DNA from: Theocolax elegans
Taxonomy: Eukaryota > Arthropoda > Insecta > Hymenoptera > Cerocephalidae
Reading direction: 5' to 3'
Length of the DNA: 64,000 nt
NCBI GenBank assembly: GCA_026168455.1
Contig: CM047431.1
Coordinates: 21,611,421 to 21,675,420 of the forward strand
Part shown: in pieces, positions 57,241-64,000 of the stretch
How the letters are laid out: each line of letters starts with the position of its first letter
Numbering within the stretch: position 1 is the stretch's first letter
Notes under the pieces: generated by a model
The model's input: the letters and a program-made list of their open reading frames with translations, nothing else
Told to the model about the DNA's origin: nothing
The model's database searches: none
Program-made: the position numbers and the translations under genes

Positions 57241-57620
57241 AACTCAAATTTCGATGCCTATTCTGTTAGGTATATGCCTAAAACCTATTAAAATCGCGGC
57301 ATTGGGGTCTGATTTTAAAGAAAATACATTTTGCAAAGTCGGAAAATTTTTCATAATAACAAAATGGCGGCATAAGCAAAATATTTTTTATTTAAATTTC
57401 ATGATTTTTTTACTCAAAATCTATCTACTTTCGGAAAAAATTTTATAGAATAAAAAAGTTTTAGAATCAATCATAGAATGCGTTTCAATTTTTTCAAGAC
57501 TTTTGGGAAAAATTTTTAATTTTTGAAAAACTCGGAAAATCGAAAATTTGAAAAAGAATTTTTTTTTTATTGTAAACGTGTAGGAACATTGTTTCTACAA
57601 TTTTAAGACTTTTTATTTCT
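57241..57620 (+). repeat. 380-bp direct repeat, right copy
   Basis: Partner of 56051-56430, differing at seven positions by eye. It continues into the rest of the piggyBac-type element (AAAATTTTTCTTTAAAGTCC). Confidence 0.92.
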
Positions 57621-57891
57621 ATAAAATTTTTCTTTAAAGTCCATATACATTAACAAAAATCGATATTTCTCATGTAACCGATATTGCGCTATTTCGATGA
57701 TTCATAATTATCAAGACATTACTGGTATATATATATGACTTTAAATCATATATTTATAGCGATTTTTTTAATAATACTCTTTCCAAGCATACCTTGAAGT
57801 TTGTTTTTTAATTTAAATATTTAAAAAACTCTTTTTTTCGTATCATTCTTCAAAGTAAAAAACACCCTATCATACAATCTATTTATAAAAT

Positions 57892-58164
57892 ATGCCTAAT
57901 AAAAGAAAAAGTCAATCTCCTTGTGAATCTGCTTTCCCAAAAAAACAAGTTCAGTCATCAATGCTAACGCGTAGTAAAAGAAAAAGATTCGAAGCTATTG
58001 AAAAAGATAGTCTTATTGAAGCTGTTTATATTCTGGATCCAAATTCTACAGACGAATCTGATACTGACGAATCTGATATTGTTGAATCTGAGGAAAATGA
58101 TAATGATGATGATGATGGAAACCGTTATTCCGAGGCTGACGATGATGATGAGGAGATTGATTAG
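57892..58164 (+). pseudogene. Acidic 90-residue frame, likely N terminus of a piggyBac-type transposase
   Basis: MPNKRKSQSP at the start, a basic KRKRFEA segment, then repeated DESDTDESD and a run of aspartates before a stop. piggyBac transposases usually start with a short acidic, disordered region before the DDE domain; no DDE domain follows here. The TTAA/CCC end 2 kb upstream supports this assignment, but an acidic low-complexity protein alone is weak evidence. The gypsy insertion at 58258 is only 94 bp beyond the stop. Confidence 0.45.
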
Positions 58165-58257
58165 TTTAGAAGTTTTGATACTTATGAAAAAATATTGAAG
58201 AATTATTCCTTGAACTTTTCCTAAAGAATATAGACTTTAAAGAAAAATTTTATAGAA

Positions 58258-58996
58258 TGTGACGAGTGACGATAGCGCGAGCCACTCGTCATGGTTCTCC
58301 GTCGCGAGGCCCGTACGGCCGTCGGGTAAGACCGCGCGTAATACGGAAGGGAGGGGGAACGAGAGAGAATCGAGGAGAGATATTCTCACGTGAGCCGCCG
58401 AGCTAGAAGGTCCTCGAGTTCATCGGAGTGACGCCGCCGTCAACTACATAACGTTACATTCGAGACGTGAGGAGGTTCACCGGTAATAAGGCAAGGTTAG
58501 AGCTTTTACCCTCCCGACGAGTATAACGTACTCGAGTAATCCTCGCGGACTCTCTTCGCGCCGCGATCCCGCGTCCGGATCATGATCCCCCGCGATTGCG
58601 CCCGGGTCACCCGAATGATTGTAGTACTTCACGTGTTCGCGATCTAGTTATTGTATTGTACTACAGAGCAATAAATAAACTTGATTTCATTTTATCTTAC
58701 GATTCGTGTTATTTCGTTATCCCGTATTCACCCAGGAATCCCGATCCTTAGTTCGATAAGCAGACGAGCCCGCGGTACTCGTCTGCCAATCCTGATTTCG
58801 TACTTCCGGAAGTGAGCTCTTTCTGGAGCCCATATCAACGTACACGGTAGCTGTTGAGGTATCGGCGAGCCGTTGACGGAGTGCACGAGAGGTCCGATCG
58901 CGCGCGAAGGTAAGTTCGTCACGCGCGATCTCGGGGTTACCCCTACTCACGTAATCTCCGCGCATTATTCCACAAAACTCGACACACACCGTTGCA
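58258..58996 (+). mobile_element. 5' LTR of the gypsy element (739 bp)
   Basis: Starts TGTGACGAGTGACG and ends CACACCGTTGCA, immediately followed by a primer-binding site. AATAAA near 58668-58676 and the R/U5 region shared with the LTR at 56431 (58770-58990) support the boundaries. The first segment (58258-58700) is GC-rich and unlike the 56431 LTR. Confidence 0.85.
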
Positions 58997-59010
58997 TGGC
59001 GCCCAGCTAG
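58997..59010 (+). other. Primer-binding site
   Basis: TGGCGCCCAGCTAG begins at the first base after the LTR. A TGG start matches the CCA 3' end of a primer tRNA. Which tRNA cannot be said without comparing with the host tRNA set. Confidence 0.7.
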
Positions 59011-60262
59011 TTAGCACTGGGCATACGGGATTATAGAAGAAAATTTGGTATTTTCTTTCTAACCGGGTACCTCACTAAACGAAAAATTAAATATATCGAG
59101 TAGTGAAAACGTCAAGGCCAACGTACTTCGCGTAGAGAGTATCGAGCACGCGTGCGTTTTGTAAACAAAGCGAGTTGTTTACATCGGCGCGAGACTGGAG
59201 ATTCGTATTTCCCAGTCTCACTATTTTTGTATAGTAAGTGCGAGAGAGAGAGAAAGTAAAATTTGTTTTTACTTTCTCGCACGGATAAATACGCATGTTC
59301 GTACTTTATCAATATTGGTTAAGTATTGGACACCTTTTCAAGACAATTTAGAATCAACGATTCTTTAATTATTTATTGATTTTTTTAAATAACATTCCGC
59401 TCTCACACTTACTACACTATCTTGTATAGCGAACAAGATAGAAAATTCGGTTCAGTGTGTGCGTTATATATACAGTTATATTAGCGTTATATTTATATTA
59501 CATATGTCTTTGTAGTCGATTGTTGTTACGTATTTATATAACAACCAAACCATTACTTTTCGGGAACTCTCCATTCAGTTATTGTTTTCTTTAGTGATTA
59601 TTCGATATTATCTTTCTTTTTTTTTGAACATTTAATTGTGTAGTTACCATAAATTATTTAAAAGTAATTACGAATAAGCAATTATATGTATGTACAGACG
59701 TATATATATATAAACAAAAATAATTATACATTTATTTGAAATTAACGGCATTCCGCTCACGTTTGAAACACGGATATCGCGTATTTAAATTATTATTTTC
59801 TTTTCTATTATCACATCCATAATAACTTACGTATATAAATCGAATAATCTATGTTCCTCATAATTTTGAATTTTATAAATTAATTTGCAATTAAACAATT
59901 TACAAAATAATCTTGATTTTTTTTTGTTATAACGAATTGTTAATTTTTACTTAATTTTTGTTGTACAAGTAAAAACTAACAACACTGGTTCCCGTTCAGT
60001 ACAAAATTTTTTTTTTCACTTAGATAGTTCGCCGTAGCTATTATTTAATTAGCGCAAATATTTGAAAATAAACAATAATATATTTTCCCTTTCTTTCCTC
60101 ATATATATAATAAGATATTTATATTTTGACGGTCCTTTTCGATTACGAACTATCTAGTTACGGAACTATACCAGCGTATTCGCTCTTTAGAATCCATTAA
60201 TATATAATTTTGCTTCTTGCGAACACACACACTGACCGACAAATTTGTACACGCGCATCATC
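59011..60262 (+). other. Long untranslated leader of the gypsy element
   Basis: About 1.25 kb, AT-rich, without a substantial + strand frame. It contains an inverted pair GTGCGAGAGAGAGAGAAAGT (59237-59260) and ACTTTCTCGCAC (59270-59282) that would form a stable RNA stem with an A/T-rich loop. Confidence 0.6.
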
Positions 60263-60736
60263 ATGTCCGGCCACCGAGAAATCGAAGAATGGCTCATGTA
60301 CCTAGACGACGATACTAGGACAGATATGATGACTAGCTTGGAGCTAGTCACATCGGGTAGCCGCATTGAGCAGTACGCCCGATTTTATCGATGGCTCAAA
60401 GGCGACTACGTCCCGGCGGACTTCCAGCCTACAGAGGCGGAAGACGAGAATGAAGTATATACACACCGCGTGTATTTGAGACAAGATTTGATCGAGCAAA
60501 CTTGTCAAGAACGGTCCAGTTCGACTATACTGGGACAGGATTACGATCCCAATAGAACACACCCGCTTAGCATCTTACTAGATGAAGCCGGTAGGGACCA
60601 CGATTACATAATACCACAAGCTGGCACTAACGGCAGTGCCAACACCCAGAGAAACCCCTCGCCAACGCGCTCGGTCAACCGAAATACGAGATCGGCGACC
60701 GACAGCGAAACCGAATCGCCGAATATTCAACCATGA
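60263..60736 (+). CDS. Extra ORF upstream of gag, unknown function
   Basis: 157 residues from the ATG at 60263 (MSGHREIEEWLMYLDDDTRT); an ATG 18 bp upstream (60245) is also in frame, but the codons between look like leader. It is acidic and helical in the first 100 residues (SLELVTSGSRIEQYARFYRW), with a Ser/Thr/Asn-rich tail. No family recognised. It lies 24 bp before the gag ATG in the same orientation, so it is probably on the same transcript. It might be a detached N-terminal gag domain or an accessory protein. Confidence 0.6.
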   Translation: MSGHREIEEWLMYLDDDTRTDMMTSLELVTSGSRIEQYARFYRWLKGDYVPADFQPTEAEDENEVYTHRVYLRQDLIEQTCQERSSSTILGQDYDPNRTHPLSILLDEAGRDHDYIIPQAGTNGSANTQRNPSPTRSVNRNTRSATDSETESPNIQP

Positions 60737-60760
60737 AACGACGGTCAGATAGGCGAGACC

Positions 60761-62332
60761 ATGTCACTGGACGGTCTCGAAGGCGAACGGTTTAACCTAC
60801 CAGTAAGCTTTATAAATTATTTGCAAAGCTTACATGAGCAAATTAAAACTCTGTCAACTCAGATAGCTGAGGTGCGGAGTAGCTCAATAAATAACAGGCA
60901 AGGCATCGCGTCGAGCACTTGCATTGATAATGCAACAGAGAGTGCACATATTGGGCCCGACCTAGGGGCCCAACACCAAGACAGACACCAGAAGCAGCAA
61001 GTGAATATTCAGGATACATTCACATGCAATTATTACGACCAGAGTAGACCGATTTTGTCACAACCTGCGAACTTAGGTCACTCTCGAAGTCAAGCCTCAC
61101 CGTTGCGTGAATCGTGGGATCACACGCAACAACCCTACAACAACCATACCCGATCTGCTCAAAATGTAACTAGATTGCAGCGTTCACACTGCGCCAGTTG
61201 CACCTGTGGTTCGATACCACCGTTTGGAAATATCGGCAACGCCTGGGAGGGGGGGAACCTCTCCAGCAGCGCATATAGAGCAAATATGCACCACTCGCAG
61301 AGCAACGGTGGATCGACAAATACACGGGATATCGGCAATATAGTTCGACGATGGAACGTGCGATTCACCGGCGAACCAGATGATAGCATTGATCTATTCA
61401 TCACATGGGTAGAAGAATGCAGGACATTAGCAAGGCTTACAGACGAGGAATTAATACCCGCACTAGCCGAACTAATGACCGGTGTCGCGTCCACGTGGTA
61501 CCGCGATTATAAAGACCAGTGGACGACGTGGCAGGAGTTTTGCCACGAGGCTAGAGATTGGTACGGCATGGACCGTCGTTACCAACAAAGACTAGCGAGC
61601 GATGCGAACCGACGAACCCAAGGGAAAGGCGAACCCGTGCGCAACTATATAACGTGCTTAGGTTCGATGTTACGAAAACAACAGCCAATCCCGAGCGTAA
61701 GTCAACAACTTGACTTACTACACCGAAACATGCTGCCTGAGTTACAGCGTATGATAGAACGTAACTCATGCCGAAGCATCCGAGACTTGCTCGAAAAGGC
61801 ACGCGACGCCGAGCTAACGCTGGAGGCCGAGATATCATACCAACCTCCGCCGCCTCCAGAGAATATGTTACACCCTGATCTAGGATTCAAACCGAGGACA
61901 GGGAAACCAAGTCAAGATCCTCCTAGTCGACCTAAAGTGGCTGCAACCGAAACAACCACTAAAAAGACCGACCGTTCGTTAGTCGAACTAATGGCTGAGA
62001 TGCTCAAGGAGATCCGCTCCTTGAAAACGAGTTCAACGGAGCGACTAAACTCCCGACAGGGTAGCGGGAAGAGTTACGCTCCCGTTCAACAAAAGCCGAA
62101 CGACTCTCGTTCGACAAAGGGAGGAAGTCCCGCTCAGAGTAAGCAAGGCTCGGGACAGAGTAACATGAGTAAGAGAGTAGACGACGGACGAAAGTCTCCC
62201 CCGAATAAGAAGAAAGACTTCGGTAGAGAGAACGCCCCAAAGGAGGTATACTGTTTCGGATGCGGTATGCCAGGTCATTTCCGATATAACTGTTCGAAAT
62301 GCACGGGAAACGGGAAGGGGAAAGACCAATAG
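60761..62332 (+). CDS. gag: Gag of the gypsy element
   Basis: 523 residues. Residues 1-190 are Gln/Ser-rich and probably disordered. About 195-355 is the capsid-like gag region (RRWNVRFTGEPDDSIDLFIT, ELMTGVASTWYRDY, LLHRNMLPELQRMI), typical of Ty3/gypsy gag. It is followed by a Pro-rich and then Lys/Ser-rich region and, near the C terminus, one zinc knuckle CFGCGMPGHFRYNC (residues about 497-510). Gag packages element RNA into virus-like particles. The stop TAG at 62330-62332 lies inside the start of the pol frame. Confidence 0.88.
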   Translation: MSLDGLEGERFNLPVSFINYLQSLHEQIKTLSTQIAEVRSSSINNRQGIASSTCIDNATESAHIGPDLGAQHQDRHQKQQVNIQDTFTCNYYDQSRPILSQPANLGHSRSQASPLRESWDHTQQPYNNHTRSAQNVTRLQRSHCASCTCGSIPPFGNIGNAWEGGNLSSSAYRANMHHSQSNGGSTNTRDIGNIVRRWNVRFTGEPDDSIDLFITWVEECRTLARLTDEELIPALAELMTGVASTWYRDYKDQWTTWQEFCHEARDWYGMDRRYQQRLASDANRRTQGKGEPVRNYITCLGSMLRKQQPIPSVSQQLDLLHRNMLPELQRMIERNSCRSIRDLLEKARDAELTLEAEISYQPPPPPENMLHPDLGFKPRTGKPSQDPPSRPKVAATETTTKKTDRSLVELMAEMLKEIRSLKTSSTERLNSRQGSGKSYAPVQQKPNDSRSTKGGSPAQSKQGSGQSNMSKRVDDGRKSPPNKKKDFGRENAPKEVYCFGCGMPGHFRYNCSKCTGNGKGKDQ

Positions 62333-64000
62333 GGGCCTCAACGGACTTTCCCCCGTGTAAAGAGGCCACAAAAGAGCGAGACGTTCGACTCAACGAGAAG
62401 AACACAGTTGCCGCAATCGTATCGACGGAAGGAAAATCGCCCGAGGACGACTCCGCTAGTGTAGAGTCGGATCCGGACGTAGGACGCTGGTGGCTACAGG
62501 TAAACGTAGGACCTTACCGCTTAAGGGCGTTGTACGACCCCGGACCAACCCGAACGGTCATGGGACCGATCGCCCTCCTGATTGCCAATGAATTAGGTAA
62601 ATCAGTACGACCCGATAGCGGGAAGGGGGCGAAATTAGGAGACGGACGTTTCTCTCCTGTCACGGGCTATACCTACTTGCCGTTTGAGGTCGCAGGTATA
62701 AAACACGACCTCAAAATAGGTATAATGCCACACTTAGACGCTGATTGTTATGTAGGCGTGAATTTTATTAAGAAGTTTAATGCGATCCTCTTTCCACAAG
62801 AGAACCGTTTGCTTTTTAAAGACGAGAAGAGATCAGTCTCCTTGGAGTTGGCGGGCGTAGATTTCCCGTGTATAGCATCTCTCAACTCAATCGGCTTAGC
62901 GGACGCGCTACCCGCTGAGAGAGAGCAACTCCGAAAACTACTAGACCGGATGCTGGGACCGGGTGGCGGTCCTATCGGATGCACGAACTTGGCAGAGCAC
63001 ACGATCGACGTTGGATCAGCTCGCCCAATCAAGCAAAAGTGCTATCCAGTATCCAAGGCTATTAGCGATAAAATGAAGGAACAGGTTGATGAAATGCTCG
63101 CTGCGGGCATAATCGAGCCTTCGGCTAGTAGTTGGTCTAGTCCTGTGGTCATGGTCCGTAAGGATAATGGCAAATATAGGTTCTGCATCGATTTCAGGAA
63201 AATCAATGCAGTAACCAAGCCGGATGCTTATCCCCTCCCGAATATGGATAGCATCCTGCGCAAGTTACAGAGTGCGCGGTATATAAGCACGCTGGATCTG
63301 AGTAGCGCGTACCACCAGATCCCCCTGCATGTCAACTCTCGCGAGATAACGGCTTTCACGGTACCAGGGATGGGCCTGTACCAATTTAAACGAATGCCGT
63401 ATGGACTCAATAACGCTGGTGCGACGTTCCAGCGGCTGATAGACTGTATCATCCGTCCTAGCCTCGAACCGTACGTATACTCCTATCTCGATGACGTGAT
63501 AATTACGTCCGAGACTTTTGAGGAGCACGTTAAGTTACTTGAGACGGTTCTATTGCGAATCAAGGAGGCAGGGCTAACTGTCAATCGCGAGAAGAGCGTA
63601 CTTTGCCAGGAAGAGGTAAAATACCTCGGGGTACTAGTGAACCGCGACGGTTTTCGGCCCAACCCTTCCAAGATTGAGCCTATATTAAACTACCCAGCTC
63701 CTAAAAATATTAAGCAGCTGAGGAGGTTCCTAGGAATGGCGTCGTGGTATCGGAAATTCTTAAAGGATTTCGCGACGATCGCCGAGCCCCTTACGTCTTT
63801 AACGAAGAAAGACCGTAAATACGAATGGCAAGCGGAACAACAGACCTCATTTGAGCAATGCAAGATGCTCATTGCGACAGCTCCGGTCCTACACCGACCT
63901 TCGTTTGACGAAATGTTCGTGATCCAATGCGACGCAAGCGACACAGGACTCGGAGCAGTGTTAGTACAAAATATAAACGGGGAGGAACGCGTGCTCGAAT
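62299..64000 (+). CDS. pol: Pol of the gypsy element: protease, reverse transcriptase, start of RNase H (partial)
   Basis: Open from the stop at 62287 to the window edge, in the -1 frame relative to gag with a 34-bp overlap from its first ATG (62299). Order: a retropepsin-like protease near residue 80 (ALYDPGPTRTVMG, with DPG in place of the usual DTG/DSG); RT from about residue 245 (KQKCYPVSKA, GKYRFCIDFRKINAVT, ISTLDLSSAYHQIPL, FKRMPYGLNNAGATFQRLID, active site SYLDDV near residue 396); connection (RRFLGMASWYRKF); and the start of RNase H (FVIQCDASDTGLGAVL, about residue 543). It is probably made by -1 ribosomal frameshifting. Integrase is outside the window. Confidence 0.88.
   Translation, partial: MHGKREGERPIGASTDFPPCKEATKERDVRLNEKNTVAAIVSTEGKSPEDDSASVESDPDVGRWWLQVNVGPYRLRALYDPGPTRTVMGPIALLIANELGKSVRPDSGKGAKLGDGRFSPVTGYTYLPFEVAGIKHDLKIGIMPHLDADCYVGVNFIKKFNAILFPQENRLLFKDEKRSVSLELAGVDFPCIASLNSIGLADALPAEREQLRKLLDRMLGPGGGPIGCTNLAEHTIDVGSARPIKQKCYPVSKAISDKMKEQVDEMLAAGIIEPSASSWSSPVVMVRKDNGKYRFCIDFRKINAVTKPDAYPLPNMDSILRKLQSARYISTLDLSSAYHQIPLHVNSREITAFTVPGMGLYQFKRMPYGLNNAGATFQRLIDCIIRPSLEPYVYSYLDDVIITSETFEEHVKLLETVLLRIKEAGLTVNREKSVLCQEEVKYLGVLVNRDGFRPNPSKIEPILNYPAPKNIKQLRRFLGMASWYRKFLKDFATIAEPLTSLTKKDRKYEWQAEQQTSFEQCKMLIATAPVLHRPSFDEMFVIQCDASDTGLGAVLVQNINGEERVLE

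Larger units (their letters stand above)
55833..58257 (+). mobile_element. piggyBac-type element, left end and N-terminal coding part, cut by later insertions
   Basis: TTAA (55829-55832) is followed by CCCATTAACGCCCAAATG, the same terminal design as the element at 557. Subterminal sequence shares an AAAATGGCGG block with that element. A solo LTR interrupts it (56431-57240) and a gypsy element begins at 58258. The right terminus is not in the window. An inverted pair TATAAAATTTTTCTTTAAAG (57621-57640) and its complement (58231-58250) brackets the coding fragment. Confidence 0.65.
58258..64000 (+). mobile_element. Ty3/gypsy LTR retrotransposon, 5' half (runs off the window)
   Basis: Order: 5' LTR, primer-binding site, a long leader of about 1.25 kb, an extra ORF, gag, and pol in an overlapping -1 frame. 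All coding frames in view are open, so the copy is young. The 3' half (rest of RNase H, integrase, any env, 3' LTR) lies outside. Confidence 0.9.

Noticed and set aside
56438..58989. Similar frames at 56438-56725 (+) and 58717-58989 (-)
   Set aside because: Both fall in the shared R/U5 part of related LTRs placed in opposite orientation; similarity reflects the LTR, not a gene.
60245..60262. Upstream ATG for the extra ORF before gag
   Set aside because: The six codons between the two ATGs (YTRII region) look like leader; the ATG at 60263 begins the more protein-like sequence. Not decided beyond doubt.
61159..63944. Several minus-strand frames of 60-130 codons
   Set aside because: All are antisense to the open gag and pol frames of the gypsy element.

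Overview
The window looks like a mobile-element graveyard from an arthropod nuclear genome, most likely an insect and possibly a hymenopteran. The sequence is strongly AT-rich with TA, GA and poly-T tracts. One host-like gene piece has GT-AG introns. Nearly every other coding stretch is a reverse transcriptase, transposase, gag, integrase or helicase. I see no bacterial operons, ribosomal RNA or CRISPR. The species cannot be named from this sequence alone.

Left part (1-17.6 kb). A degenerate tandem array (1-540) is followed by a TTAA-flanked palindromic piggyBac-type element (557-2046) split by a 523-bp solo LTR. Two + strand exons (3579-3914) encode helicase motifs II and III of a FANCM/Mph1-type DNA helicase, the only host-like gene recognised. 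Three related non-LTR retrotransposons (4425-7399, 7420-12314, 12315-~15130) then lie head to tail on the minus strand. The first is split by a 1334-bp solo LTR. A decayed Ty3/gypsy integrase (about 15955-16800) follows.

Middle (17.6-41.6 kb). A long inverted-repeat element (17629-23893) was invaded by a 4.7-kb non-LTR element with a 13-bp target duplication. Next come a broken copy of an unrecognised repeated arthropod gene family (24230-25480) and a non-LTR retrotransposon with two uninterrupted ORFs (25789-31193). Several insertions then pile up in TA microsatellites: a solo LTR (34182-35230), two near-perfect palindromes (35297-36953 and 37412-38784) and a 258-bp unit holding a tRNA-like sequence.

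Right part (41.6-64 kb). A 9.4-kb hAT element (41582-50988) with an 8-bp target duplication carries a five-exon transposase on the minus strand, 40-bp subterminal arrays in opposite orientation, a 337-bp tandem repeat, and a rearranged second copy of the unknown gene family. A PIF1/Helitron-type helicase remnant is split by a second copy of the long solo LTR (53600-54641). A piggyBac-type fragment (from 55833) carries an LTR flanked exactly by a 380-bp direct repeat. The last 5.7 kb is the 5' half of a Ty3/gypsy retrotransposon (LTR, primer-binding site, long leader, an extra ORF, gag, and pol running off the window).

The elements act independently. What links them is nesting, from which a relative order of insertion can be read: palindromes, hAT and piggyBac elements are mostly the targets, and LTR and non-LTR elements mostly the invaders.
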